Shown piece after piece: positions 9,081-19,896 of a DNA stretch of 64,000 nt. Every line of letters starts with the position of its first letter. The stretch's first letter is position 1. The position numbers and the translations under genes are program-made. Origin of the DNA: Phycisphaerae bacterium (GTDB taxonomy: Bacteria; Planctomycetota; Phycisphaerae; Phycisphaerales; SM1A02); assembly GCA_002709295.1 (NCBI GenBank), contig PAQL01000029.1, positions 122,232 through 186,231 on the forward strand. Reading direction: 5' to 3'. The notes under the pieces are model-generated. The model was not told the origin of the DNA. It saw nothing but the letters and a program-made list of their open reading frames with translations, and searched no databases.

Positions 9081-10378
9081 GCGGCCCAGTTCTTCCGACC
9101 CCGACGCAGGAGGGTGAATCCACCCTCGAGCAGGTCGTCGGTGACCAGCGCCCGATCCTCGGTGACCTGATCACCGTTGATCCGCACCGCTCCCCCCCCG
9201 ATGAACTCCCGGACCTCCCGGTTGCTGGAGGCGAGCCCGAGGGCCTTGAGAAGCTGTCCGATGGTGGGAGGCTCTGCGGTCGCCAGTTCCTCACGAGGTC
9301 GTTCGACCACCCCGATGTCCTCGGCGATGGCCGAGAGACTCGCCGCGGCGAGTCCGCGGACTTCTCCGCTGAACAGGGCTTCGGCGGCCTGTCGGGCTGC
9401 CTCGACCTCCCGGGTGCCGTGGAGCATGGCGGTGACCTCGTCGGCCAGTCGCTTCTGGGCGGCGCGTTCCTGGGGCCGCTCCTCGGTCGCGGTCGCCAGC
9501 CCCTCGATCTCCTCCCGCTCGAGGTAGGTGAACCATCGAAGGTAGTTCACGACATCCGCGTCGGAGGAGTTCAGCCAGAACTGGTGGAATCGGTACGGAC
9601 TGGTCCGGGCCTCGGTCAGCCAGATCGCCCCGGACTCGGACTTGCCGAACTTGCCGCCGTCCGCCTTGGTGACCAGCGGCGTGGTGAGCCCGAAGGTCTC
9701 GGCCCCGACGGTGCCGTCGGCTCCATCGTCGACCCGTTCCAGACGTCGGACCAGATCGATGCCCGCGACGATGTTCCCGTACTGATCGCTCCCCCCCATC
9801 TGGAGGGTCACGCCCCGGGTGCGGAACAGGTGGAGGAAGTCGTAGGCCTGAAGGACCTGGTAGCTGAACTCGGTGTAGCTGATCCCCTGCTCACGTTCGT
9901 TGAGCCGGGCGGAGACGGACTCCTTCTGCATCATCACGTTCACCGAGAAGTGCTTCCCGATGTCCCGCAGCAGTTCGATGTAGCCGATCCGTCCCAGCCA
10001 GTCGATGTTGTCCACCAGCTCGGCGGAGTTCGCCGAGCCGCTGGAGAAGTCGAGGATGCGTTCGAAGATCGGCCGGATCGACTGCACGTTGGCCTCGACC
10101 TGTTCCATGGTCAGCAGAGGTCGTTCGGCGCTCTTGCCGCTCGGGTCCCCGATCATCCCCGTGCCCCCGCCCATGAGGGCCACCGGACGATGCCCGGCCC
10201 GCTGAAGACGTCCGAGCAGGATGATGCTCACGAGGTTGCCGATGGTCAGGCTGTCGGCGGTCGGGTCGTATCCGACGTACGCGGCACGACATCCCCCATC
10301 CAGGTGGGCTCCGAGATCATCGGAGGTGGCCTGATGGAGGAGTCCGCGCCAGCGAAGATCTTCGAGGAAGGCGTTCAT
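9065..10378 (-). CDS. tyrS: Tyrosyl-tRNA synthetase
   Basis: YVGYDPTADSLTIGNLVSI, GGSDQYGNIVAGIDLVRR, KFGKSESGAIWL, C-terminal S4 domain. Confidence 0.95.
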   Translation of the reverse strand: MNAFLEDLRWRGLLHQATSDDLGAHLDGGCRAAYVGYDPTADSLTIGNLVSIILLGRLQRAGHRPVALMGGGTGMIGDPSGKSAERPLLTMEQVEANVQSIRPIFERILDFSSGSANSAELVDNIDWLGRIGYIELLRDIGKHFSVNVMMQKESVSARLNEREQGISYTEFSYQVLQAYDFLHLFRTRGVTLQMGGSDQYGNIVAGIDLVRRLERVDDGADGTVGAETFGLTTPLVTKADGGKFGKSESGAIWLTEARTSPYRFHQFWLNSSDADVVNYLRWFTYLEREEIEGLATATEERPQERAAQKRLADEVTAMLHGTREVEAARQAAEALFSGEVRGLAAASLSAIAEDIGVVERPREELATAEPPTIGQLLKALGLASSNREVREFIGGGAVRINGDQVTEDRALVTDDLLEGGFTLLRRGRKNWAAIRWV

Positions 10379-10459
10379 CGTCTAGAGAGGTCCGGATGCG
10401 TGAGCGTGTCGGGGATCCTGCACTTCATCGGTTCCCCGCGGACCTTCGCTGGAGCCGGT

Positions 10460-11542
10460 TCAGGCACCCGCGAGCGAACGGGCCTTCTCCGCGATGTCCG
10501 CGATCATCGAGTTCCAGGAGTCGTTGAACGAATCCCGTCCGTCGATCTGGAGTCTGGCGGCCAGGGCGTCGAGATCGACTCCGGCGGCCGTGAACCTCTC
10601 CAGCATGGCCGGCGAGTCACCGCCGTCGAGCGGCAGGGGGTCGCCGGGATCGCCATGGTCATGGAAGGCGAGCAGGGTCTTCTCGGGCATGGTGTTGACG
10701 GTGTTCGGAGCGGCGAGCCCGTCGATGTACATGGTGTCGGGCAGGGAGGGATCCTTGGTGCCGGTGGAGGCGAACAGAAGCCTCTGCGGCGTCGCCCCCG
10801 CGGCGATCAGTCCCTTCCAGCGATCGGTGGAGCAGAAGTCGACGAACGCCTTGTAGCAGTCGCCGCCGATGGCCAGGCCGAGCCGGTCCTTGAGTTCCGC
10901 TCCGGCCGAATCTCCCACCGCTCGATCCCAGCGACTGATGAACAGGCTGGCGACCGAGCAGACCTTCGGATCCAGTCCCGCCTCGATCCGCCGCTCGATC
11001 CCCCGGGTGTACGCCTCGGCGGCCGCGAGGTAGTGATCCTTGCTGAACAGCAGCGTCACGTTGATCGGCACGCCCGCGAAGATCAACGCCTCGATCGCCG
11101 GCACGCCCTCGGGCGTGCCGGGGACCTTGATGTACAGATTGTCGCGGTCCGCCCGTGCATGAAGGTCACGAGCCTGGGCGACCGTGGAGTCGGTGTCGTT
11201 GGCGAGCAGCGGGGAGACTTCGAGGCTCACCCAGCCGTCGATGCCCGCGGTGTCCTTGTGGATCGGAGCGAAGAGGTCCGCGGCCCGGCGCAGATCGGCC
11301 ATCGCGAGCTCGAAGAAGAGCTGTTCGGTGTCGAGTCCCCTGCCCTCCAGCTCCCGGATCTGAGGCTCGTAGCTCGCCGACCCCGCGATCGCCTTCTGGA
11401 AGATGGAGGGATTCGAGGTCAGCCCGGTGACCGACAGATCGGCGATGTATCTCGCCAGGGTCCCGTCGTCGAGGAGATCTCGGGTGATGTTGTCGAGCCA
11501 GAGGCTCTGGCCGAGGGCGTGGAGATCAGCGGTGGCGGTCAT
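10460..11542 (-). CDS. tal: Transaldolase
   Basis: LWLDNITRDLL...GLTSNPSIFQKAI...DNLYIKVPGTPEGVPAIE...INVTLLFS. True start MTATADLHALGQS at 11542, not the 940-aa ORF start. Confidence 0.94.
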   Translation of the reverse strand: MTATADLHALGQSLWLDNITRDLLDDGTLARYIADLSVTGLTSNPSIFQKAIAGSASYEPQIRELEGRGLDTEQLFFELAMADLRRAADLFAPIHKDTAGIDGWVSLEVSPLLANDTDSTVAQARDLHARADRDNLYIKVPGTPEGVPAIEALIFAGVPINVTLLFSKDHYLAAAEAYTRGIERRIEAGLDPKVCSVASLFISRWDRAVGDSAGAELKDRLGLAIGGDCYKAFVDFCSTDRWKGLIAAGATPQRLLFASTGTKDPSLPDTMYIDGLAAPNTVNTMPEKTLLAFHDHGDPGDPLPLDGGDSPAMLERFTAAGVDLDALAARLQIDGRDSFNDSWNSMIADIAEKARSLAGA

Positions 11543-11665
11543 GGCTCGTTCCAGATCTGATTGGCGGGGGCGGTTGCATTTGCGGTCGGTCCTCCGGAAG
11601 GGTATCACGCACGACGGCGGTGGCGGACCGCCCATTCCCCCGACCCACCCCCGGCGACCGAAACC

Positions 11666-13339
11666 ATGCCTTCCAGGAAGATCCCCAGCGTCAGTGAACT
11701 CGTGAGCCGACCGGCCACCAACCGCCTTCCCGCCTGGAAGGCGCTTGCGGCCCGAAGTCGACGGTCGGGACGGACCGGCCTCCGGGATCTGTTCGCCGCC
11801 GACTCCCGCCGGGCGTCGCGATTCACCGTCGAGGCTCTGGGAATCACCTTCGACCACTCCAAGCATCTGATCGACACGAAGACCATGGACCTCCTCTTCG
11901 ACCTCGCCGAGGAGGCCGGCGTGACCGGTCACCGCGACGCGATGTTCGCGGGCGAGCGGATCAACGTCACCGAGGACCGGGCCGTGCTGCATGTCGCGCT
12001 GAGGGCGCCGAAGGGCGCGGTCATCGAGGTCGACGGCGAGAACGTGGTCCCCCACGTGCACGAGGTCCTCGGGAGGATGGGCCGGTTCGCGAACAAGGTC
12101 CGCGGGGGACGCTGGCTGGGCCATTCCGGACGCCCCGTCCGGAACGTGATCAACATCGGCATCGGCGGATCGGATCTCGGTCCGGCGATGGCCTACGACG
12201 CGATGCGCAAGTGGGCGAGCGACGACCTGACCGTCCGCTTCGTCTCCAACGTGGACGCCAACGACTTCGTCGAGAAGACCCGGGACCTGGATCCGGAGGA
12301 GACGCTCTTCATCGTCTCGAGCAAGACCTTCACCACCCTCGAGACGATGACCAACGCCCACACCGCCCGTCGCTGGGTGCTCAAGGCCTTCGACGGCGAC
12401 AAGGCCGCCGCCGCCCGTCACTTCGTCGCGGTCTCGACCAATGCCGCGGAAGTCGAGAAGTTCGGCATCGACACCGCCAACATGTTCGGCTTCTGGGACT
12501 GGGTGGGCGGCCGCTACTCCATGGACTCGGCGATCGGCCTCAGCACCATGATCGCGGTCGGCCCGAAGCGATTCCGCGAGCTGCTCGACGGCTTCCACGA
12601 CATGGACGAGCACTTCCGGACCGCTCCCCCACGTCGCAATCTCCCGATGATCCAGGCCCTGATCGGCATCTGGAACGCCTGTTTCCTCGACGCGGACACC
12701 GTCGCGGTGCTCCCCTACGACCAGTACCTGGATCGCTTCAGCGCCTATCTCCAGCAGCTGGAGATGGAATCCAACGGCAAGCACGTGACCCTGGCGGGCA
12801 AGCACGTCTCGTGGGGCACCTGCCCGGTGATCTGGGGCCAGCCCGGCACCAACGGGCAGCACGCCTTCTACCAGATGATCCATCAGGGAACCCGCATCGT
12901 CCCCTGCGACTTCCTGGTCTTCGCGGACCCGGTCAACAAGGTCGGCGACCATCACGACAAGCTGGTGGCGAACGTCTTCGCCCAGACCGAGGCCCTCGCC
13001 TTCGGGAAGACCCTCGAGGAGATCCTCGCCGAGGGCGTGGATCCGAAGGTGGCCCCGCACAAGGTGATGGAGGGCGACCGCCCGACCAGCACCTTCCTCT
13101 GCGACAAGCTCAGCCCGCGGATGCTCGGCCGTCTCATCGCGATGTACGAGCACAAGGTCTTCGTGCAGGGATCGATCTGGAGGGTGAACAGCTTCGATCA
13201 GTGGGGCGTCGAACTCGGCAAGAAGCTCGCCCAGGCGATCATCCCCGAGCTCCGGTCGAAGGACCGGCCCCGGCTGAAGCACGACGGTTCGACCAACGCC
13301 CTGATCCGGAAGTACCGCGGTCTTCGCGGACGATCCTGA
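11666..13339 (+). CDS. pgi: Glucose-6-phosphate isomerase
   Basis: [63 protein letters not shown]. Confidence 0.96.
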   Translation: MPSRKIPSVSELVSRPATNRLPAWKALAARSRRSGRTGLRDLFAADSRRASRFTVEALGITFDHSKHLIDTKTMDLLFDLAEEAGVTGHRDAMFAGERINVTEDRAVLHVALRAPKGAVIEVDGENVVPHVHEVLGRMGRFANKVRGGRWLGHSGRPVRNVINIGIGGSDLGPAMAYDAMRKWASDDLTVRFVSNVDANDFVEKTRDLDPEETLFIVSSKTFTTLETMTNAHTARRWVLKAFDGDKAAAARHFVAVSTNAAEVEKFGIDTANMFGFWDWVGGRYSMDSAIGLSTMIAVGPKRFRELLDGFHDMDEHFRTAPPRRNLPMIQALIGIWNACFLDADTVAVLPYDQYLDRFSAYLQQLEMESNGKHVTLAGKHVSWGTCPVIWGQPGTNGQHAFYQMIHQGTRIVPCDFLVFADPVNKVGDHHDKLVANVFAQTEALAFGKTLEEILAEGVDPKVAPHKVMEGDRPTSTFLCDKLSPRMLGRLIAMYEHKVFVQGSIWRVNSFDQWGVELGKKLAQAIIPELRSKDRPRLKHDGSTNALIRKYRGLRGRS

Positions 13340-13351
13340 CCCCGGATCCGC

Positions 13352-14539
13352 TCAACCGGTGACCGAGGTGGCGATCGACTCCACCACCCGGTTCACGACC
13401 TCGATCGCGGCATCGATCTCCTCATCGGTGGTGAATCGCGAGTAGGAGAATCGGATCGATCCGTGGGCGAGCGGTTCCGGCACCCCCATCGCCAGCAGGA
13501 CCGGCGAGGGCTCGAGGGATCCGCTGGAGCAGGCCGCTCCGGCGCTGGCCATGAGGTCGCGCTCGCTCATCGCCATGAGCATTCCCTCCGCCGCGAGTCG
13601 CGGGAAGGCGACGCTCGAGGTGGTCCAGAGCCGGGGAGCGTCCTCCCCGTTGACCACCACTTCGGAGGTCCCCTCCAGCGCCGTTCGCACGCCGGTCTCG
13701 AAACGAGCTCGTCGAGCCTCGAGGGTCGTGATCGAATCCGGGGCGTCGGCATCGTCCGAGACCCGCTTCAGCCAGGCCGCGGCGTGTTCGGCGGCCATGC
13801 CCATGCCCACGATCGCCGGAACGTTCTCGGTGCCCCCGCGACGATCGCGTTCCTGGCCGCCGCCGGTGATCGAGGGCTCGAGCTTCACGCCACGACCGAC
13901 GAAGAGACCGCCGGCACCCTTGGTGCCGTGAAACTTGTGAGCCGCGAAGGAGAGGAGATCGACGTCGAGCGACGCGACGTCGACCGGCATCCGGCCCACC
14001 GCCTGCACCGCATCGGTGTGGAAGCGGACTCCGTGCTCCCGGCAGAGACGGCCGAGTTCCGCGACCGGCTGGATGACCCCGGTCTCGTTGTTGACCCACA
14101 TCACGCTCGCGATCGCGATCTCGTCGCCGTGATCGGTCAGCATCGATTCGAAGGCCTCGAGATCGACCACCCCGTCGGAACGATGGCGGATCCAGTGGAC
14201 CGATGCCCCTTCCTTCTCCAGGCGCTCGACGGTGTCGCGGACCGCGGAATGCTCGAGACGGCTGGTCGCGATCGCGGACCGGTCCCCGGTGGTGGCCAGG
14301 ACCCCCCGCAACGCGAGGTTGGCGGCTTCGGTGCCCCCGGAGCAGAGGAGGAGGTCCCGGGCCCGGCACCCGATCAGACGCGCGACCTGGTCCCGTGCGA
14401 GTTCGATGCGACGCCGGGCGGCGATGCCGGCCCGATGCGTGCTCGAGGGATTCGCCCAGTCCTCGCGAAGGCACGACTCGACGGCCTCGAGCACTTCGGG
14501 AAGCGGTGGCGTGGTGGCGTTGTGATCGAGGTAGGTCAT
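13352..14539 (-). CDS. Cysteine desulfurase (NifS/IscS family)
   Basis: MTYLDHNATTPPLPEVLEAV, SGGTEAANLALRG, FAAHKFHGTKGAGGL, SAGAACSSGSLEPSPVLLAMG. Confidence 0.92.
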   Translation of the reverse strand: MTYLDHNATTPPLPEVLEAVESCLREDWANPSSTHRAGIAARRRIELARDQVARLIGCRARDLLLCSGGTEAANLALRGVLATTGDRSAIATSRLEHSAVRDTVERLEKEGASVHWIRHRSDGVVDLEAFESMLTDHGDEIAIASVMWVNNETGVIQPVAELGRLCREHGVRFHTDAVQAVGRMPVDVASLDVDLLSFAAHKFHGTKGAGGLFVGRGVKLEPSITGGGQERDRRGGTENVPAIVGMGMAAEHAAAWLKRVSDDADAPDSITTLEARRARFETGVRTALEGTSEVVVNGEDAPRLWTTSSVAFPRLAAEGMLMAMSERDLMASAGAACSSGSLEPSPVLLAMGVPEPLAHGSIRFSYSRFTTDEEIDAAIEVVNRVVESIATSVTG

Positions 14540-14627
14540 GTCCTGCTCATCGGCTTCGACTCCGGTCCTGCACATCGAGGCGACCTCGGAAGCCGACTCC
14601 CAGACGGTACCCTAGGACCGAACTGGA

Positions 14628-16451
14628 GTGACCATGCGCATCCTTTCCAACGTCCCCCTTCGCGGACTCCTGCCCGGACTGCTGCTTCTGGCCATCCCGG
14701 CCTGCGAGACCCCCGGGCCCGGACCGGGGGCTCCCCCCGAAGCGGTGGTCGAAGGCAGGGTGCCCACGAATGCGGACGTCGCCGTCTCCCCGGTCTCCGG
14801 GGAGCGGTTCGCGAAGGCCGCCGTCGCCGCGGACTCCCGCATCGCGAGTCTCGCCGGCGTCGAGATCATGCAGGCCGGCGGCAACGCGGTCGACGCCGCG
14901 ATCGCGACCGCCCTGACCCTCTCGGTGACGAGGCCGTACTCCTGCGGACTCGGGGGTGGAGGATTCATGATCGTCTTCGATCCGGAGACCGGAGAGTCGA
15001 TCGCCCTGGACTACCGCGAGACGTGTCCCGCCGGGGTCGGACCGAGCTACTACGTCGATCAGGAACCGACCGCCAGCGGCTACGACCCGAGTCGGTACGG
15101 TGGACGCGCAGTCGGCGTCCCGGGCCAGATCCCCGGCATGGTCGCGGCCCATCGACGCTGGGGTTCGCTGCCCCTCGAGACCGTGGTGGGACCCGCGGTC
15201 CGGGCCGCCCGCGAGGGGTTCGCCGTCGACGAGGACTACCTGAGAGCCGTCGACGGGGTGCGCGGTGTGCGCCGGTCGCATCCCGACCTCCGCCCCATCA
15301 GCGACCGGGTCTGGATCGATCTCTGCAACGAGGGTCGGCTCGAGATCGGCGACGTGATTCGACAGCCGGCTCTCGGCGACTACCTCGAACGATTCGGTCG
15401 GGAGGGACTCGAATCCTGGAGCGGGCCCTCGGGTGTCGCGTCCGCGGTCGTCGGCGCGGATCGTGCCGCCGACGGCGACATGACGATCGCGGACATCAGG
15501 GAGTACCAGGTCGCCTGGCGCAGACCACTGGTCGTCGAGGACGCCATGGACGGCATCGACGCGATCCTGATGCCGCCTCCCAGCTCCGGCGGCATCGCCA
15601 TCGCCCAGATCCTCCGCATGACCGACCGACGACGGGAGGCCTTCGGCGACCCCTCTCCCGGCGACCCCGCCTACTCCGAGCTGCTCACCGGGGCGTTCCG
15701 CCACGCCTTCGCCGATCGCGCCCGCCATCTGGCGGATCCCGACTTCTCCCCGGTGCCGGTCGAGGCGCTTCTCGAGCCCGCGGCGGTCGATGCCGCCGCG
15801 GATCGACTCCGACCCGGAACCATCGTCCCCGCGGACGACTGCGGAGTGCTTCCCCCGGCCCCCGCCACCGCCCTCGACGACCACGGCACCAGCCACTTCA
15901 GCGTGATCGATCCCGACGGCATGACCGTCGCCTGCACCCAGACCATCAACGGCACCTTCGGTTCGCTGGTGTCCGTTCCGTCGATCGGGGTGATCCTCAA
16001 CAACGAGATGAACGACTTCACCACGGTGCCGGGGACCGCGAACATGTTCGGCCTCTCGCAATCGGACCGAAACCTTCCGGAACCCGGCAAGCGACCGTTG
16101 TCGAGCATGTCCCCGTCGATCATCGTGAAGGATGGAAGGACCCTCATGACCGCGGGAGCCAGCGGAGGCCCGCGGATCATCACCGGCACGGTCCAGGTCA
16201 TGCTCCGCGTGCTTCATGGCGGCGCGGGAACCGCGGATGCGGTGGGCGGGGGAAGGATCCATCACCAGTGGGCCCCCGACGTGGTCCGCGTGGAGCCGGG
16301 CCAGGAGGACTGCGACGAGCATCTGCGGTCGATCGGTCATCAGACCACCTCGACCGGCGGCGTCGGCGTGGTGCAGGCCATCGTGGTTCACGAGGACGGT
16401 CTCGAGCCGGCGAGTGATCCTCGCAAGGGCGGCCGGGCCGCCGGCTGGTGA
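14628..16451 (+). CDS. ggt: Gamma-glutamyltransferase, lipoprotein-like signal
   Basis: LLLLAIPACETP leader; GGNAVDAAIATALTLSVTRPYSCGLGGGGFM; processing site GTSHFSVIDPDGMTVACTQTINGTFGS. Confidence 0.92.
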   Translation: MTMRILSNVPLRGLLPGLLLLAIPACETPGPGPGAPPEAVVEGRVPTNADVAVSPVSGERFAKAAVAADSRIASLAGVEIMQAGGNAVDAAIATALTLSVTRPYSCGLGGGGFMIVFDPETGESIALDYRETCPAGVGPSYYVDQEPTASGYDPSRYGGRAVGVPGQIPGMVAAHRRWGSLPLETVVGPAVRAAREGFAVDEDYLRAVDGVRGVRRSHPDLRPISDRVWIDLCNEGRLEIGDVIRQPALGDYLERFGREGLESWSGPSGVASAVVGADRAADGDMTIADIREYQVAWRRPLVVEDAMDGIDAILMPPPSSGGIAIAQILRMTDRRREAFGDPSPGDPAYSELLTGAFRHAFADRARHLADPDFSPVPVEALLEPAAVDAAADRLRPGTIVPADDCGVLPPAPATALDDHGTSHFSVIDPDGMTVACTQTINGTFGSLVSVPSIGVILNNEMNDFTTVPGTANMFGLSQSDRNLPEPGKRPLSSMSPSIIVKDGRTLMTAGASGGPRIITGTVQVMLRVLHGGAGTADAVGGGRIHHQWAPDVVRVEPGQEDCDEHLRSIGHQTTSTGGVGVVQAIVVHEDGLEPASDPRKGGRAAGW

Positions 16452-16560
16452 GGGTGCCCGGCCCCCCGGGAGCCCGGCGGGAGGCCGCGCCCAATACCAT
16501 GGTCCGCATGCCGAACCTGCCGCATCCGGCTCGTTGCCATGTCCATCCGGAGGGAACGAG

Positions 16561-18888
16561 ATGATTCCAGGAACCGCACACTGCGCTCCGAACCGACTTC
16601 GCATTCGGACCACCCCGCTCCGGATCGTCGCGGTGGCCGTCGCCCTCCTCACGGTGGTTTCGGGAACCGCCCGGGCCCAGGACCAGAACGCCTACGACGC
16701 CTGGGCGACGATCTTCGACCAGCTGTCACCGAACTGGGACGATCCGGAGCAGGAGACCACCCGACTCTTCACCGATGAGGAATACGAGGCGATCCGGGAG
16801 TGGCAGCAGGCGCCGCTCGCACCTCCTACCGGGGCGGCCGCGTCCTACTTCGAAAAGGCGGAATCGCTCACGCCTCTGATCAAGAACCTTCGCAGCAACC
16901 CTCGATTCGATGCCGGGCTCGACTTCGAGCAGGGTTTCATGCTGCTCGTTCCTCACCTCGCGCCGATGCGCGAGGTCTCGAGAATCGGATCCAACCTCGC
17001 TCGCCGCGCGATCGTGACGGGTGATCGAGACGGTGTCGTCGAGTGGATCGGCACCATGAACGAGATCTCGTTCCATGCCGGCCAGGACGGAACCGCCATC
17101 GGCTCGCTGGTGGGATCCGCCATGTTCATGAAGGCCGACTCCGGGATGGAGATGGCGATCGGACACGGATTGATCGACGCCGCTGCCGCGAAGATGATTC
17201 TCGAGAGTCTCGACAGCCCGATGAATCCGGCCGATCCGTTCCAGTTCGGCGACTCGCTCTTCGGTGAGCGTCTGCTCTTCGATCAGTCGCTCGACGCGAT
17301 CTTCGGCCTGGCCGAAGTACCCGGGGTGACGCTCGAGGACTATCGCTCCGCCTTCGGGGACGAGGCGATCGACGACCTCCAGTCAATTTCCGGTGAAGAG
17401 GAGGAGATTCGTGGATCGGTCCACGAGCTGTTCGACCGCATGCAGATGGCCTTCGATGATCCCGACCGGGAAAGAGGCATCGACGAGCTCGCCGCGATCG
17501 AGGCGGAGATCCGGGCTTCGGACATGCCGGAACTGCTCCAGGCACTGCTTCCCACGATCTCCCAACTGGCCAGGGCCCGGTTGAGGGCGGAGACGATCCT
17601 GGCGGACCGGGTGCGTGGACTCGAGGCGGTCGCCTCCGGTCGCATCTCCCCGGAGGCGATCCGAAACGCGGCCGTCCTCTGGGAGGAGCTGGGGCAGTGG
17701 TTCGAACGTCTGCCCTCGGGAGTCCAGCTGGCCGGCCTGGAGATCCTGGGCGAGGCGCCCGACGACGACGATCTGGCCCGCAGACTCGCCGAGGCCGGCG
17801 AGGCGGCGATCTCCGATCTCCTGGCGGACCGCGATGGTGGACAATCGCTTCGAATCGATCCCGAGGCGGTGGCCGCCGTCCGGCGTGACTCGATGTCGAC
17901 CTGGATCACCGAGGTCGAGCCGGAGACCGACTTTCTGCTGAACCTCGCTGCCGACGCCGCGGCCATCGGACAGTGCGACTTCCCCGTCGGAACCGGAACC
18001 CGCGACCGTCTCCACCTCTCCGGCGGCTACCTGGATCGATTGCGTGGCGCCGGTCGTGGCCTGCTCGTCGACGCCACGGTCCGGCTCCGCCTCGCCGCCG
18101 AACTCCGGGCCGCTCGGGTTGCCGATGAATCCCCTTCGGATCCCGACGGGGGCCGGGGACTCGAGGACGTCGAATGGAATCGCGCCACGATCGAGATCGT
18201 CGCGGTCATCGCCCTGATCGAGGATCTCGTCGCGGATCCATCCATCGCCCACGTCCTCCTCGCCGGCGATCTCCTCGGTTCACTGCGTGATCTGCTTCAC
18301 TCCGAAGAGGGAGTCGCGCTGATCGACGACGACCGTCGCCGCGACCTCATCGCCAACGGCCTCGCCGGCATCGCTCGCCCCCCCGCTCTCGGCATTCGCG
18401 AGGCGGTCGATGGCGACCTCGGACGTTGGATCGACCAGACCTTTTCCGACCCCTCGGACGCCCCGGCCGTGGATGCCGTGCTCACGGCCCTCGATGCCCG
18501 AGGACCCGATCGAATCCACGGCTTGCTGGCTCGCTGCAACGGCATCCTCCTCGAGCGGGCGTCACCGGCCACCCCGGGTTCCGGCCTGGAGACACCGCTG
18601 GTCATCGACCCGACGGACACCCGTGGATTCGTCCCCGTGAAACTTCTCGCCAGCTGGGAGGGCGTGCACGGTCCGTTCTGGAGGGAGGGCAGGCTTTCCA
18701 AGGAGGACGACATCGTCAAGCGACAGCTGCTCGGTGCCATCCGGGAGGATCCCGCTTCCACCCGACAATCCCTGCAGCGGCTGGGAGTCCGAGATCCCTT
18801 CCCCCTCGCCGACCATGCCGACCGGGCTGACGCCCACCTCGTGGCGATCGAAATCCTGATGCGAGAGCGTCGCCGCAACGGACTCTGA
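16561..18888 (+). CDS. Exported hypothetical protein
   Basis: ATG preceded by ggagggaacgag; signal peptide IVAVAVALLTVVSGTARAQ; no domain recognised. Confidence 0.65.
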   Translation: MIPGTAHCAPNRLRIRTTPLRIVAVAVALLTVVSGTARAQDQNAYDAWATIFDQLSPNWDDPEQETTRLFTDEEYEAIREWQQAPLAPPTGAAASYFEKAESLTPLIKNLRSNPRFDAGLDFEQGFMLLVPHLAPMREVSRIGSNLARRAIVTGDRDGVVEWIGTMNEISFHAGQDGTAIGSLVGSAMFMKADSGMEMAIGHGLIDAAAAKMILESLDSPMNPADPFQFGDSLFGERLLFDQSLDAIFGLAEVPGVTLEDYRSAFGDEAIDDLQSISGEEEEIRGSVHELFDRMQMAFDDPDRERGIDELAAIEAEIRASDMPELLQALLPTISQLARARLRAETILADRVRGLEAVASGRISPEAIRNAAVLWEELGQWFERLPSGVQLAGLEILGEAPDDDDLARRLAEAGEAAISDLLADRDGGQSLRIDPEAVAAVRRDSMSTWITEVEPETDFLLNLAADAAAIGQCDFPVGTGTRDRLHLSGGYLDRLRGAGRGLLVDATVRLRLAAELRAARVADESPSDPDGGRGLEDVEWNRATIEIVAVIALIEDLVADPSIAHVLLAGDLLGSLRDLLHSEEGVALIDDDRRRDLIANGLAGIARPPALGIREAVDGDLGRWIDQTFSDPSDAPAVDAVLTALDARGPDRIHGLLARCNGILLERASPATPGSGLETPLVIDPTDTRGFVPVKLLASWEGVHGPFWREGRLSKEDDIVKRQLLGAIREDPASTRQSLQRLGVRDPFPLADHADRADAHLVAIEILMRERRRNGL

Positions 18889-19128
18889 ACCCCCTTCAGA
18901 GCCGAGGAGCCGGGGGGTTCCAACCAGTCAAGGCCCGAGAACCAGTATTGCGGCCGGATCCCGATGGAACCGCTCGGCGCCCCATCCGGACCGTTGATCG
19001 GCATCCCATGGTGCCGGATCGACCGTGCTCTCCGACCTCGGTGAATTCCAACGACCTCTCGACCGTCGAGAGGCGTACTTCCATGGAGACGTCCGCCTGA
19101 AGACATCCGACCAGAGAAAGGAACAGCC

Positions 19129-19560
19129 ATGCATGATCAGCATCCGGATCAGACTCGATCATCCCACCCCGGCGCTGCAGAGACCAACGGACTCGGGACC
19201 CCCCGGCTGGATCACACGTCGACCGAGGAGACCTTCGAGTTCGACCCCAATGCGCTGCGCATGGTGATGGTCGTCTGGAAGGATGCGGAGAGTCAGGGCG
19301 GCCCGACCTGGGAGGACACCGACGACATGCTCGAGTTCGCCCGACGTCCGCTGACCCCGGTCACCACCGTGGGCCTGCTGCTGCACCTCGACGACGAACA
19401 GATCGCCATCACCGACACCGTGGCGATGGACCAGACCGGCGGGGTGACCAAGATTCCGCGAGCCTGGGTCCAGCGGTTCGAGATCCTGACGCCCACTGAA
19501 TCGCTTCCGGTCCTCCCCGAGCACCGGGACGAGACGAACAGCACCCGAAGAGTCGGTTGA
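19129..19560 (+). CDS. Small conserved hypothetical protein
   Basis: Shine-Dalgarno-like aaggaa before ATG; MHDQHPDQTRSSHPG...ALRMVMVVWKDAESQGGPTW...; hairpin terminator downstream. Confidence 0.6.
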   Translation: MHDQHPDQTRSSHPGAAETNGLGTPRLDHTSTEETFEFDPNALRMVMVVWKDAESQGGPTWEDTDDMLEFARRPLTPVTTVGLLLHLDDEQIAITDTVAMDQTGGVTKIPRAWVQRFEILTPTESLPVLPEHRDETNSTRRVG

Positions 19561-19655
19561 GACGAACCTCCCCCGCACCGGGGGCGTAACGAGATGAACG
19601 CGTCGCCGATCGGTTCCCAGCGGCTTGATGCGACTTCCGGGGAGCCGGAAAGAGA

Positions 19656-19683
19656 CACGCCCCGGCCGAAAGGCCGGGGCGTG
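19656..19683. terminator. Strong hairpin terminator
   Basis: cacgccccggcc-gaaa-ggccggggcgtg perfect 12-bp stem with GAAA tetraloop followed by atttt; sits between a + gene and a - tRNA. Confidence 0.8.
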
Positions 19684-19690
19684 ATTTTGA

Positions 19691-19776
19691 TGCGGATGAG
19701 AGGGCTCGAACCTCCACGGGATTTTACTCCCACTAGAACCTGAATCTAGCGCGTCTGCCAATTCCGCCACATCCGC
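19691..19776 (-). tRNA. tRNA-Leu(CAG), 3' CCA not encoded
   Basis: Reverse complement GCGGATGTGGCGGAATTGGCAGACGCGCTAGATTCAGGTTCTAGTGGGAGTAAAATCCCGTGGAGGTTCGAGCCCTCTCATCCGCA; acceptor stem pairs, CTAGA-TTCAGGT-TCTAG anticodon arm, long variable arm. Confidence 0.95.
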
Positions 19777-19896
19777 GGGTCGGCACTGGAAGTGGACTTC
19801 CGGTGCGTCAAGGGGGGAAAGACTACCCGATCCCCGGGCCGACCGAAACCAGCGCCGAAATCAGCCTTCCCGGGCCACCCGCAAGGGCGGGCGCCG

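Noticed and set aside
9419-11560. 713-aa plus ORF
   Set aside because: Antisense to tyrS and transaldolase; no domain logic, compositionally mirror-like.
10460-13282. 940-aa minus ORF as one protein
   Set aside because: Only 10460-11542 is transaldolase; the rest is antisense to pgi, an artefact of high-GC codon bias.
13463-16417. 984-aa plus ORF
   Set aside because: Antisense to the cysteine desulfurase, then out of frame within ggt; Arg/Pro/Gly-rich shadow ORF.
14547-16652. 701-aa minus ORF
   Set aside because: Antisense shadow of ggt.
19159-19770. 203-aa minus ORF starting MAELADALDSGSSGSKIPWRFEPSHPHQN
   Set aside because: This start is a translated tRNA-Leu, a familiar annotation artefact; the rest is antisense to the 19129-19560 gene.
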